From NCBI RefSeq assembly GCF_001995215.1, contig NZ_MUXN01000020.1:62001-126000 (forward strand): a stretch of 64,000 nucleotides of DNA, in the 5' to 3' direction. This DNA is from Amycolatopsis azurea DSM 43854 (GTDB taxonomy: Bacteria > Actinomycetota > Actinomycetes > Mycobacteriales > Pseudonocardiaceae). The translations under genes and the position numbers were made by a program. The notes beneath the pieces are model-generated. The model was not told where the DNA came from. It was given only the letters and a program-made list of their open reading frames with translations, and ran no database searches. Below are positions 38,390 to 46,760 of this stretch, piece by piece (positions within the stretch are counted from its first letter, which is position 1; each line of letters opens with the position of its first letter).

Positions 38390-39810
38390 CCGAGCCGGTC
38401 CAGGTCGTCGACGTGTCCGAAAAGGATCCGCGCGGCGACCGCTGGGGCACGCGGCGCTTCTCGCTCCGCGGCCGGGTGACGCTGCTCGCGGCCGCTTCGG
38501 TGGCGGGCGCGGTGGCGCTGGTGTCCCTGGGCGCGTACCTCGTCGTGCGCGACAACCTCTATCAGCAGGTGGACGACAACCTCGTCGCCCGCGCGCACGC
38601 CGCGGTCGAATCACCGCAGGTGCAGACAGAGCTGCAGCAGGTGCCCGGCGCCTTCCTCGCCAGCGCGGACCTGCAGATCGGCCAGCTGACGGTCGGGGAG
38701 AAGGTCCGGCTGACCTACCCGCAGTCCGGCAGCCGCCCGCCGTACGGCGACGACGAGATCGCGGTCGCTTCCGGCGACAGCCCGTTCTCCCTGCGCACCG
38801 ACCCGAAGACCGACAGCCGCGTCGTCGCCCTCCCGCAGGGCGCGGGGCAGGCGATGGTGCTCGCCCAGTCGCTCGGCCCGACCAAGCGCACCCTGAACGA
38901 GCTTTCGGTGGTCCTGTTCCTGATCGGCGGCGCCGGCATCCTGGTCGCCGCGGCCGCGGGGACCGCCGTCGCGAGAGCGGGCCTGCGGCCGGTCGACAGG
39001 CTGACTTCGGCGGCGGAACGCGTCGCCACCACGGGTGACCTGCGGCCGATCCCGGTCAGCGGCGACGACGAACTCGCCCGCCTCACCCAGAGCTTCAACA
39101 CGATGCTCGGCACGGTCGCCGAATCGCAGGAACGGCAACGGCAGCTCGTCGCCGACGCCGGTCACGAACTCCGGACGCCGCTGACGTCGCTGCGCACCAA
39201 CCTGGAGCTGCTCCTGTCCGCGAGCAGGCCGGGCGCGCGGACGCTGTCCGACGAGGACCGCAGCGACATCGAGGCCGACATCCGCGGCCAGCTCGACGAG
39301 CTGACCCAGCTCATCGGCGACCTCGTCGAACTCGCCCGCCAGGACGAGCCGCGGATCGAGCACGAGCGGGTCGAGATGGTCGACGTCGTCGAGCGCGCGC
39401 TGGACCGGGCCCGCCGCCGCGCGGGCGAGATCGAGTTCGGCGTCTCGCTCCAGCCGTGGGTGCTGACCGGTGACACGAGCGCACTGGAACGCGCGGTGCT
39501 GAACCTGCTCGACAACGCGGTGAAGTTCTCGCCGGAGGGATCGACGGTCGGGGTCCGGCTGTACCCGGTCGGCGACGGCACCGCGGTGCTCGAAGTCGAG
39601 GACTCGGGTCCGGGCATCGCCGACGAGGACCTGCCAAAGGTGTTCGACCGGTTCTACCGTTCGTCCGAGGCGCGGACGCTGCCCGGTTCCGGGCTCGGCC
39701 TGGCCATCGTCCAGCACGCGGCGCAGCGGCACGGCGGCGACGTCTACGCGGGCCGCGCCGCCGCCGGCGGTGCGCTGATGACCCTGCGGCTCCCGGGAGC
39801 CCCCGCCTGA
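38386..39810 (+). CDS. Sensor histidine kinase, MprB-like
   Basis: A 474-residue membrane kinase. TM1 lies at about 33-53, an extracytoplasmic loop of about 120 residues follows, then TM2 (LFLIGGAGILVAAAAGTAVA) and a HAMP domain. The dimerisation/phosphoacceptor helix is DAGHELRTPLTSLR, and the ATPase domain has N-box NLLDNAVKF, G1 DSGPGI and G2 GSGLGLAI. The GTG start overlaps the regulator's TGA, forming a classical RR-HK pair. The downstream carboxymuconolactone-like gene overlaps its stop (TGATG). Confidence 0.88.
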   Translation: MTEPVQVVDVSEKDPRGDRWGTRRFSLRGRVTLLAAASVAGAVALVSLGAYLVVRDNLYQQVDDNLVARAHAAVESPQVQTELQQVPGAFLASADLQIGQLTVGEKVRLTYPQSGSRPPYGDDEIAVASGDSPFSLRTDPKTDSRVVALPQGAGQAMVLAQSLGPTKRTLNELSVVLFLIGGAGILVAAAAGTAVARAGLRPVDRLTSAAERVATTGDLRPIPVSGDDELARLTQSFNTMLGTVAESQERQRQLVADAGHELRTPLTSLRTNLELLLSASRPGARTLSDEDRSDIEADIRGQLDELTQLIGDLVELARQDEPRIEHERVEMVDVVERALDRARRRAGEIEFGVSLQPWVLTGDTSALERAVLNLLDNAVKFSPEGSTVGVRLYPVGDGTAVLEVEDSGPGIADEDLPKVFDRFYRSSEARTLPGSGLGLAIVQHAAQRHGGDVYAGRAAAGGALMTLRLPGAPA

Positions 39811-40304
39811 TGGGCGATTACGACAAGGGCCTCGAACTGCTCCGGCTTCTCGGCGGCGTCGAGAACCCCGCGGTGCTGGAGCTGTTCAAGGCCGCCCAGG
39901 CGGCGGAGTACGGCGAGGAAGCGGTCGCCTTCGTCTACGGCGGTGTCTATCAGCGGCCCGGGCTTTCGCTGGCACAGCGGCAACTGGTGACGGTCGCCGC
40001 GCTGGAGGCCTTGGGCTACGCGGAGGCGCAGCTCGCGTTCCATCGTGCCGCCGTGGTGAACGTCGGCGGCGACCTGGGCCAGGACGACGAAACGACCCGG
40101 CGGCTCAAGCGGATCGCGGTGTACACGGCGAAGGGTGGCGTGGACCCGGAGCTGGCCGACGTCCTCCAGGAAGCGAAGGACGCGGGGGAACTCAGGGAGG
40201 CTGTCGAGACGATCCTGCATCTCGCCGTGTACGTGGGCTTCCCCGCCGCGCTCAACGCGCTCGCCACTACTCTGACGAGTGATGAGCACCGAGAACGCGC
40301 CTGA
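39810..40304 (+). CDS. Carboxymuconolactone decarboxylase-family protein
   Basis: A 164-residue helical protein with the CMD fold pattern (LSLAQRQLVTVAALEALGYAEAQLAFHRAAVV). The AhpD-type CxxC redox pair is absent: AEAQLAFH occupies the place of ExxxCxxCxxxH. It is therefore unlikely to be a peroxidase and closer to non-redox CMD proteins. Start ATG 39810 is coupled to the kinase stop. Its 3' end overlaps the lspA start by 23 nt. Confidence 0.8.
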   Translation: MGDYDKGLELLRLLGGVENPAVLELFKAAQAAEYGEEAVAFVYGGVYQRPGLSLAQRQLVTVAALEALGYAEAQLAFHRAAVVNVGGDLGQDDETTRRLKRIAVYTAKGGVDPELADVLQEAKDAGELREAVETILHLAVYVGFPAALNALATTLTSDEHRERA

Positions 40305-40800
40305 GATGCCGCCCCGCCGTCTGCTGTGGACTCTGCTGGTGGCCGCGGTGCTGCTGGCCGCCGACCAGCTGACCAAATGGTGGGCCGTCGACGCCCTCAC
40401 CGACCGCGCGCCGATCCCGGTGATCGGCGACTTCATCCGGTTCCGGCTGCTCTACAACCCGGGCGCGGCCTTCTCACTCGGCGCCGATTCCACCTGGATC
40501 TTCGCGATCGTGGCCGCGGTCGCGGTGGTCGCGCTGCTGTGGATCTCGCGCAAGGTCCGCTCGGCGGGCTGGGCGATCTCGCTCGGTCTGCTGCTCGGCG
40601 GCGCGACGACGCATCTGGGCGACCGCCTGTTCCGCGACCCCGGCTTCGCGCGCGGGCACGTCGTCGACTTCATCGACTACAACGGCTGGTTCGTCGGGAA
40701 CGTCGCCGACATCGCGCTGTTCTTCGGGGCGGTGGCGCTCTTCGTGTTGAGTTTCCGCGGCGTCCCGATCGACGGCGTCAAGCAGACGGTCGAGGAGTGA
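40282..40800 (+). CDS. lspA: Lipoprotein signal peptidase LspA
   Basis: A 172-residue inner-membrane aspartic protease that removes signal peptides from prolipoproteins. There are four hydrophobic segments, an N-terminal DQLTKWWA motif, YNPGAAFSL, and the catalytic aspartates in GDRLF (Asp 114) and NVADIAL (Asp 143). The usual GN preceding the first Asp is replaced by GGATTHLGD. ATG 40282 is chosen; GTG one codon earlier is possible. Both lie within the 3' end of the upstream CMD gene. Confidence 0.93.
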   Translation: MSTENAPEMPPRRLLWTLLVAAVLLAADQLTKWWAVDALTDRAPIPVIGDFIRFRLLYNPGAAFSLGADSTWIFAIVAAVAVVALLWISRKVRSAGWAISLGLLLGGATTHLGDRLFRDPGFARGHVVDFIDYNGWFVGNVADIALFFGAVALFVLSFRGVPIDGVKQTVEE

Positions 40801-41037
40801 CGAGACAGAACTCGTTCCCTTCAGGGTCTGCGAGAACGACCAGCCCGTCTTCGGGACGTGCGAGTACGCGCACCCAAGGCGACGAGCCGGTCGACGTCGT
40901 CTCCCGTCAGGTCCAGGTGCACGCGATTCTTGACGGCCTTGGTTTCCGGCACCGAGTTGAAGAAGATCCGCGGCCCAGAAGCGGGCCAGCGAAGCCGGAT
41001 GCCGGCAGTCGAAGACGACGTCGCGAATCCTGGCCAT
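40778..41037 (-). pseudogene. Truncated VOC/glyoxalase-like gene remnant
   Basis: From ATG 41037 the frame reads MARIRDVVFDCRHPASLARF. It then loses the middle of the fold and resumes in another frame as RIFFNSVPETKAVKNRVHLD and DDVDRLVALGA, then shifts once more to VLADPEGNEFCLVTPR before a TGA inside the 3' end of lspA. The pieces are the start, centre and end of a glyoxalase-like (VOC) protein. An internal deletion of perhaps 40 codons plus two frameshifts have destroyed it. Confidence 0.75.
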
Positions 41038-41077
41038 GGCCTCATGGTGGCAGGCGGTTCCGCTCGTCGCGCCTTGT

Positions 41078-41115
41078 TTGATCGTGTAGGATTTTGTGTA
41101 GTTGATCCAGTGTAG
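41078..41115 (+). promoter_or_regulatory. Direct repeats upstream of deoR-galT, possible operator
   Basis: TTGATCGTGTAG (41078-41089) and TTGATCCAGTGTAG (41102-41115) form a direct repeat ending 14 bp before the DeoR-type regulator start, with a further TGTGTAG between them. The region is AT-richer than its surroundings. DeoR-family regulators commonly bind repeats in their own promoters, so this is a candidate autoregulatory site. Confidence 0.5.
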
Positions 41116-41129
41116 TCATCGGAGGCTTC

Positions 41130-41930
41130 GTGCTCGCGCGGCAACGACAGGCGGTGATCCTCGAGGAGGCGCGCCGGACCGGGGCGGTCCGGGTCAGCGA
41201 CCTCGTCACGAGGCTCGGTGTTTCCGATATGACGGTGCGCCGCGACCTCGACGTGCTGGCCGCCCGCGGCCTGGTCGAGAAGGTCTACGGCGGTGCCACC
41301 TCCATCGTCGGCAAGAGCACCGACGAACCGGGGTTCGAGGCCAAATCCGTGCGCCAGCGCGCGCAGAAGGAGGCCATCGCCGCCCTCGGGGCCGGGCTGG
41401 TCCGGCCGGGCACCGCGATCGGCATCTCCGCGGGCACCACCACCTGGACGCTGGCCAGGGCACTCGACGAGGTCCCCGGCCTGACGATCGTCACGAACTC
41501 CATCCAGGTCGCCGACGTGCTGCGCGGCGCGAACCAGCCGGATCGCACGGTCGTCCTCACCGGCGGCGTCCGCACCCCGTCGGACGCCCTCGTCGGGCCG
41601 GTCGCCGTGCAGAGCCTGCGTTCCCTGCATCTGGACATCGTCTTCCTCGGTGTGCACGGGATGGCCGACGGGCCGGGGTTCACCACGCCGAACCTCACCG
41701 AATCCGAGACCGACCGGGCGCTGGTCGAAGCGGGCCGCAAACTGGTCGTGCTGGCCGACCACACCAAATGGGGAATCGTCGGCATCTCCACCATCGCCGG
41801 GCTCGAAGAAGCCGACGTCGTCGTCTCGGACGACGGTTTGTCCGACAACGCAAGGGAAAAGCTCACCGAGCAGGCGGGTGAGCTGATGATCGCCGAAACG
41901 GCGGAGACGGCTGAGGCTGAAGAAGCGTGA
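41130..41930 (+). CDS. DeoR-family transcriptional regulator of galT
   Basis: A 266-residue sugar-responsive repressor-type protein. The N-terminal HTH (about 4-57) contains RVSDLVTRLGVSDMTVRRDL and the DeoR signature ending GLVEKVYGGA. The C-terminal sugar-phosphate sensing domain contains GISAGTTTW and the motif VLADHTKWG. GTG 41130 has GGAGG 4 nt upstream. Its stop overlaps the galT start (GTGA), so it very likely controls galactose metabolism together with itself. The C-terminus ends in an acidic tail. Confidence 0.9.
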   Translation: MLARQRQAVILEEARRTGAVRVSDLVTRLGVSDMTVRRDLDVLAARGLVEKVYGGATSIVGKSTDEPGFEAKSVRQRAQKEAIAALGAGLVRPGTAIGISAGTTTWTLARALDEVPGLTIVTNSIQVADVLRGANQPDRTVVLTGGVRTPSDALVGPVAVQSLRSLHLDIVFLGVHGMADGPGFTTPNLTESETDRALVEAGRKLVVLADHTKWGIVGISTIAGLEEADVVVSDDGLSDNAREKLTEQAGELMIAETAETAEAEEA

Positions 41931-43009
41931 AGCGCACGGTTAGGCACCTGGCCGACGGCCGGGAGATCATCTATTTCGACTCGCCCGGCGCGCCCGAGCG
42001 CACCGCCGAGGACACGCGAGATCTGCCGCAGGTCGCGGCGGCGTCGGAGATCCGGCGCGACCCGCTGACCGGCGAATGGGTGGCGATGGCCGCGCACCGG
42101 CAGACGCGGACCTACAAACCGCCCGCCGACCTGTGCCCGCTGTGCCCCACGAAACCCGGGAAGCCCAGCGAGATCCCGGAGCCGGATTACGACGTCGCGG
42201 TGTTCGAGAACCGCTTCCCTTCCTTCTCCCGCACCGTCATCGGCGAGTCGTCCACAGTGGACGGCGCGGGTCTGGTGCCGATCGCGCCGGGCGTCGGCCG
42301 GTGCGAGGTCGTCTGTTTCACCAGTGACCACGACGGTTCTTTCGCCGGGCTGACCGCGAAGCAGGTCCGCGCGGTCGTCGACGCCTGGGCCGACCGCACC
42401 GCCGAACTGTCCGCGATGGACGGTGTCGAGCAGGTCTTCCCGTTCGAGAACCGCGGTGAAGAGATCGGCGTGACGCTGCATCACCCGCACGGTCAGATCT
42501 ACGGCTACCCGTTCGTCACGCCGAAGACCGAGCGGCTGCTGGAGGTCGCCCGCGCCTACGAGGCCGAGCACGGCCGTCCGGTGATGGGGGACGTGCTGGC
42601 AGCCGAGCGGGAGTCCGGGGCGAGGGTCGTCGTCGCGGGCGAGCACTGGACGGCGTTCGTGCCGCCCGCCGCGCGCTGGCCGGTGCAGGTCCAGATCGTG
42701 CCGCATCGCCAGGTGCCCGACATCCCCGCGTTGTCGGACGCCGAGCGTGACGACTTCTCCGACGTCTACCTCGAAGTCCTCCGCCGCTGCGACGGGCTCT
42801 ACGACCGGCCGCTGCCCTACATCGCGGCCTGGAACCAGGCGCCCGCCAAACGTGATCGCGAGCTCGGCTGGCTGTACCTGGAGGTGTTCTCGGTCCTTCG
42901 ATCCAAGGACAAGCTGAAGTACCTGGCCGGGTCGGAGTCCGGAATGGCCGTGTGGATCAACGACGCCACCCCCGAGCAGATCGCGGACAGGCTGCGCGCC
43001 ACCCGCTGA
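41927..43009 (+). CDS. galT: Galactose-1-phosphate uridylyltransferase GalT
   Basis: A 360-residue Leloir-pathway enzyme that converts galactose-1-phosphate and UDP-glucose to glucose-1-phosphate and UDP-galactose. The active-site motif HPHGQ is at about 186-190, with the second His (188) as the uridylylated nucleophile. A zinc-binding CPLC pair lies near residue 67, and VFENRFPSFS follows. It is translationally coupled to the DeoR gene. galK and galE are not adjacent here, although an epimerase-like gene lies 9 kb away. Confidence 0.93.
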   Translation: MKRTVRHLADGREIIYFDSPGAPERTAEDTRDLPQVAAASEIRRDPLTGEWVAMAAHRQTRTYKPPADLCPLCPTKPGKPSEIPEPDYDVAVFENRFPSFSRTVIGESSTVDGAGLVPIAPGVGRCEVVCFTSDHDGSFAGLTAKQVRAVVDAWADRTAELSAMDGVEQVFPFENRGEEIGVTLHHPHGQIYGYPFVTPKTERLLEVARAYEAEHGRPVMGDVLAAERESGARVVVAGEHWTAFVPPAARWPVQVQIVPHRQVPDIPALSDAERDDFSDVYLEVLRRCDGLYDRPLPYIAAWNQAPAKRDRELGWLYLEVFSVLRSKDKLKYLAGSESGMAVWINDATPEQIADRLRATR

Positions 43010-43081
43010 CGGGGCCATACTCATGTGCGATGCACAGCTTTGGCTCAGGAACTTCTCAGGACCATCCCGCAAGGTGAGGAC

Positions 43082-44548
43082 ATGACCGAGAACGACCCCA
43101 GCGCCCAGGACGCCGAGAAGGCGCGGCCCGCCGGCACCCAGCCGGACGCGGAGCAGAGCGCGAGCTGGGCCGCACAGCCTGCGCCGCAGCAGGCTGACGC
43201 GACCGGCCTCGGCGGCCATGCCACTCCGCAGACCGGAGCGCAGCAGGCCTATAGCCCGGAACAGCAGCAGTACAACCCGTGGTCGGCCCAGGCTCAGCCA
43301 CAGCAGGCACCCGCTCAGGAGCACCAGGCCCAGACACAGCAGACCCAGACCCAGGCCCAGCAGAACCCGTACACCCAGGGACACCAGATCCCCGGCCAGC
43401 AGACGCCGTTCACCCAACCGGGTCCTTCTGTCTACGCGGTCCCGCAGCAGCGCCAGGCGCAGAAGTCCACCTCGGGCAAGCTGCTCGCCGGTGTCGCGGC
43501 GATCGCGCTGGTGGTCGGCGGGGTCGCGGGCGGCACGGTCGGCTACCTGACCGGCGACGCGTCCGGCGGCTCGTCGGTGAACGCGCTCGACGCGCCGAAA
43601 CCCGCCCAGCAGACGGGCAACCTGCCCGCCGGTTCGGTCGAGTCCGTGGCGCAGAAGCTGTCGCCGAGCGTGGTCGAGCTGCAGGTGTCCGGCCGGTCCG
43701 GAGCGGGCGAGGGCTCCGGCTTCGTGCTCAGCACCGACGGCTACGTGCTGACCAACAACCACGTCGTCGAGGTCGCCGCCGGTGGCGGCGGGCAGATCCA
43801 GGCGGTGTTCCAGGACGGCAAGAAGGGCACGGCGACCGTCGTCGGGCGTGACCCCACGACGGACATCGCCGTGGTGAAGGTCAGCGGCGTCAGCGGCCTG
43901 ACCCCGGTCGAGCTCGGCCGGTCCGACGACCTGCGCGTCGGGCAGCCGGTGGTCGCCATCGGTTCGCCGTTCGAACTGGCGGGCACGGTCACCTCCGGCA
44001 TCGTCAGCGCGCTGAACCGGCCGGTGAGCGCCGGTGGCGGCGGCGACCAGACCACGGTGATGTCGGCGGTGCAGACCGACGCGGCGATCAACCCGGGCAA
44101 CTCCGGAGGCCCGCTCGCGAACATGGCGGGCCAGGTCATCGGCATCAACTCGGCGATCTACAGCCCGAAGTCCGCACAGGGCCAGGGCGGCGAGAGCGGC
44201 GGCAACGTCGGCATCGGCTTCGCGATCCCGATCGACCAGGCACGCCGGACCGCCGACGACATCATCAACACCGGCCAGGCGACGCAGACCTTCATCGGCG
44301 CACGGGTGCAGACCGCGCCGACAGGTGGCGCGCAGCTCGGCGAGATCTCCCCGGGCAGCCCCGCCGAGAAGGCGGGCCTCAAATCCGGCGACGTCGTAAC
44401 GAAGCTGGACGAGCGGGCGATCCCCAACGCGGACGCCCTCGTCGCGGAGATCCGCACCCGGGCACCGAACGACAAGGTCAAGTTCACCCTCAGCGGTGGC
44501 AAGGTGATCGAGGTGACCCTCGGCGGACAGCCGGTCACCCCGAACTAG
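43082..44548 (+). CDS. HtrA/DegP-like membrane-anchored serine protease with PDZ domain
   Basis: A 488-residue protein. Residues 1-130 are Gln/Pro/Ala-rich and probably disordered and cytoplasmic. A single membrane segment follows (LLAGVAAIALVVGGVAGG), then an extracytoplasmic trypsin-like domain with His 227 (TNNHVVE), Asp 261 (TTDIAVVK) and Ser 341 (NPGNSGGPL). A C-terminal PDZ domain (SPAEKAGLKSGDVV) completes it. This is the PepD/HtrA architecture of actinobacteria, used in envelope quality control. ATG 43082 has AAGGTGAGG upstream. Confidence 0.9.
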   Translation: MTENDPSAQDAEKARPAGTQPDAEQSASWAAQPAPQQADATGLGGHATPQTGAQQAYSPEQQQYNPWSAQAQPQQAPAQEHQAQTQQTQTQAQQNPYTQGHQIPGQQTPFTQPGPSVYAVPQQRQAQKSTSGKLLAGVAAIALVVGGVAGGTVGYLTGDASGGSSVNALDAPKPAQQTGNLPAGSVESVAQKLSPSVVELQVSGRSGAGEGSGFVLSTDGYVLTNNHVVEVAAGGGGQIQAVFQDGKKGTATVVGRDPTTDIAVVKVSGVSGLTPVELGRSDDLRVGQPVVAIGSPFELAGTVTSGIVSALNRPVSAGGGGDQTTVMSAVQTDAAINPGNSGGPLANMAGQVIGINSAIYSPKSAQGQGGESGGNVGIGFAIPIDQARRTADDIINTGQATQTFIGARVQTAPTGGAQLGEISPGSPAEKAGLKSGDVVTKLDERAIPNADALVAEIRTRAPNDKVKFTLSGGKVIEVTLGGQPVTPN

Positions 44549-44561
44549 TTCCTCACAGACG

Positions 44562-44584
44562 CTCGGCCGCAGTGCGCGGCCGAG
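44562..44584. terminator. Short hairpin after htrA-like gene
   Basis: CTCGGCCGC (44562-44570) pairs with GCGGCCGAG (44576-44584) over a 5-nt loop, 14 bp after the protease stop, followed by ACCAAA. Confidence 0.6.
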
Positions 44585-44624
44585 ACCAAACCCCGGCTCG
44601 AACCCCCAGCGGGCCGGACCCAGA

Positions 44625-44665
44625 GGCCACGCGCGACCGGCTGCCAATCCCGGTCGTGCGTGGCC
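44625..44665. terminator. Convergent bidirectional terminator
   Basis: GGCCACGCGCGACCGG (44625-44640) pairs with CCGGTCGTGCGTGGCC (44650-44665) with one wobble, followed by CTTTTAA on the plus side. It lies exactly between the plus-strand protease gene and the 3' end of the minus-strand oxidoreductase operon. Confidence 0.8.
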
Positions 44666-44668
44666 CTT

Positions 44669-45079
44669 TTAACGCGCTTTTCGCGGGACGAGCGCGGCCA
44701 CGAGGACGCCGAGCCAGACGACGGCGAGCGTGACGAGCAGGCCGGTGACGGTGTCGGCGTCGTGCAGCCCCGGGTTCCGGGCGCCGCCGAAAGGCCGCCA
44801 CAGCAACGGGAACGCGATCACCGTCAGGACGCCGGTGAGGACGGCACCCGTCTTGACCGGGGTCTTCCAGCGTTCCGGCAGGAACCTGCTCAGGACGAAT
44901 CCCACGGCACCGGCCAGGGGCGCGGCCAGCAGGTCGTGGACCAGCGGGCCGCCGGCGAGCCAGCCGAGCGTCCCGAAGACGTCCGGGCGCAGCGGGAAGG
45001 CGTACTCGGCGAACAACATCGCGCCCCAGGCGAGCGCGCCGAGGCCGGGCAGGAACAGCAGCAGTCGCACCGTTTTCAC
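44669..45079 (-). CDS. Small four-helix membrane protein
   Basis: A 136-residue protein with about four hydrophobic segments (VRLLLFLPGLGALAWGAMLF, LVHDLLAAPLAGAVGFVLS, VLTGVLTVIAFPLL, GLLVTLAVVWLGVLVAALV) and a short basic C-terminus. I recognise no family. GTG 45079 overlaps the stop of the molybdopterin oxidoreductase gene by 4 nt, so it is the last gene of that coupled operon. It may be a membrane partner of that enzyme. Confidence 0.75.
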   Translation of the reverse strand: MKTVRLLLFLPGLGALAWGAMLFAEYAFPLRPDVFGTLGWLAGGPLVHDLLAAPLAGAVGFVLSRFLPERWKTPVKTGAVLTGVLTVIAFPLLWRPFGGARNPGLHDADTVTGLLVTLAVVWLGVLVAALVPRKAR

Positions 45080-46143
45080 AGCGTCTCCAACCGGGTGACC
45101 CATTTCGTCTGCAGGACGCCGGGCCGGTTCGGGGCGATGATCCGGCACGGGAAGCCGTGGTCGGCGTCGAGTACCTCGCCATTGAGTTCCAGTGCCAGCA
45201 GGGTGAGCTCGTCCGCGGTGTGCTCGCCGGGGAGGTCGCTGATCCCGTACGGCCCGGCCTTCTCCAGTGAGAACACCCGGACCGGGGTACCCGGTGTGCT
45301 TCCGGCGTGCCGCAACAACTCCGGCAGCGAGACACCGCTCCACCGCGCGGACTGGCTCCAGCCCTCGACGCACGCGATCGGCAGCTCGGCCGAGGTTCTC
45401 GGGAGCGCGCGCAGTTCTTCCAGCGAGTAGGTCTTCGTGCCTTTCGGCGTCACCACGGACAGCCGCCAGTTCGGGTCTTTCGCCGTGGCCACGACACCGG
45501 CCGCCTCGGCGGTCCGGTTCACCGGCAGGCCCTGCGGCCCCTTGTCGCTACGCCAGGACAGCCCGGAAACGGTGCGCAGCAACGGTACCGTCGCCCCGGC
45601 CGTCGCCACGACGGCGACTCCCGCGGCCAGCCACGTCGTGCGGAGGAAGGCGCGCCGCGAGGGTTCGGGGGCCTGCGCGACCGAGCGGCGGACGATCGGG
45701 AGTTTCACCGCGACGTGCACCAGGATCGAGCCGATGGCCACCCACGCGACCGCGTAGTGCAGCTGCGGGAAGTAGAAGTTCCACGGATAGTTCTGCGCGA
45801 CGTTGAACAGGCCGGTGACGAGTTCGAAGAAGGCGGCCGCGGACAGCACCAGGATCGACAGGCGTTCGAGCGCGTGCGGCAGGGAACGGATCACCGGGCG
45901 CTCGAACAGTTTCGGGTAGACGCTCCAGAGTTTGGCCAGCAGCAAGGGGATCGACGCGATCCCGGAGATGACGTGCGTGCCCTGCGTGACCCGGTACAGC
46001 CAGACCGGGCGGCTCGGCCAGCCGAACCACGACGGCGGATGCTGGACGAGATGGCTGATCAGGCCGGTGACGAAGCACAGGGTGAAGGTGACGGCGAGGG
46101 CGAGCCCGATCCGGGACGTCACCCGCTCGGAAGTCGCGTTCAT
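45076..46143 (-). CDS. Membrane molybdopterin-dependent oxidoreductase (cytochrome-b-like + sulfite-oxidase-like)
   Basis: A 355-residue fusion. The N-terminal ~165 residues form four to five membrane helices with spaced histidines (THVISG, LHYAVAW, ILVHVAV), as in di-haem cytochrome b561-type anchors. A Pro/Arg linker with SRRAFLRTTW and a hydrophobic segment leads to a C-terminal sulfite-oxidase-type molybdopterin domain. CVEGWSQSARW supplies the Mo-ligating Cys. ATG 46143 overlaps the methyltransferase stop. It probably passes electrons between an extracytoplasmic substrate and the membrane; the substrate is unknown. A moaB homologue lies at 53.4 kb. Confidence 0.85.
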   Translation of the reverse strand: MNATSERVTSRIGLALAVTFTLCFVTGLISHLVQHPPSWFGWPSRPVWLYRVTQGTHVISGIASIPLLLAKLWSVYPKLFERPVIRSLPHALERLSILVLSAAAFFELVTGLFNVAQNYPWNFYFPQLHYAVAWVAIGSILVHVAVKLPIVRRSVAQAPEPSRRAFLRTTWLAAGVAVVATAGATVPLLRTVSGLSWRSDKGPQGLPVNRTAEAAGVVATAKDPNWRLSVVTPKGTKTYSLEELRALPRTSAELPIACVEGWSQSARWSGVSLPELLRHAGSTPGTPVRVFSLEKAGPYGISDLPGEHTADELTLLALELNGEVLDADHGFPCRIIAPNRPGVLQTKWVTRLETL

Positions 46144-46760
46144 GCTTTCTCCAGGCAGGCGAACCAGCGGTGGTCGCGGCGGGTGGCCCAGGCGACCCGG
46201 AACGCGGTGCCGGCGGCGAGTTCCGCGATCGCCTCGACGCCGACCCACGCCCAGGTGAACCAGGCGCCATCGGTGTCATCACTGCCGGGCCCCAGCCGGA
46301 CCCGGTCCTGACGGACGCCGCGGCCGGGCGGGTCGAGTTCGACGAGCACCGTGCCGCCGTCGCCGACCAGTTCCGCCATCCGGGACAGGAGCCGGAGCGG
46401 GTCGCCGCCGATGCCGATGTTCCCGTCGGCGAGCAGGATGTGCCGCCAGCGCCCCTCGCCGGGCAGCCGGTCGAAGACGTCCCGGTGGAGCGCGGCGGCG
46501 CCCCGGGCGTGGGTGAGGCGCACGGCGGTGGCCGAGATGTCGACGCCGAGCGAGGCGACACCGCGTTCGGACAGCGCGGCGGTGAGCCTGCCGGGTCCGC
46601 AGCCGACGTCGAGGGTCGGACCGTCACAGGCGTCGAGGAGGACGTCGTCGCCGTCGCAGGGGATGGCCGTCCAGCGGTCCACCGGCAGGTCGACGCGTTC
46701 GCCGGTCGCCAGTTCCAGCCAGCAGCGGTGGCCGAGCAGGCCGCGGTCGAAGACGGTCAC
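46140..46760 (-). CDS. Class I SAM-dependent methyltransferase
   Basis: A 206-residue Rossmann methyltransferase with motif I LDVGCGPGRL at about 57-66 and an acidic motif II (SLGVDISA), followed by HILLADGNIGIGGDP. GTG 46760 overlaps the stop of the DUF2064 gene (GTGA), and its own stop overlaps the oxidoreductase start. The substrate is unknown; by position it belongs to the pathway run by this five-gene operon. Confidence 0.85.
   Translation of the reverse strand: MTVFDRGLLGHRCWLELATGERVDLPVDRWTAIPCDGDDVLLDACDGPTLDVGCGPGRLTAALSERGVASLGVDISATAVRLTHARGAAALHRDVFDRLPGEGRWRHILLADGNIGIGGDPLRLLSRMAELVGDGGTVLVELDPPGRGVRQDRVRLGPGSDDTDGAWFTWAWVGVEAIAELAAGTAFRVAWATRRDHRWFACLEKA

Noticed and set aside
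41285..44647. A very long open frame (1,120 codons) on the minus strand opposite deoR, galT and the htrA-like gene
   Set aside because: It is a shadow of high-GC coding on the plus strand: Arg/Gly/Ala/Asp-rich, no domain pattern, no ribosome site, and the plus-strand genes have clear motifs.
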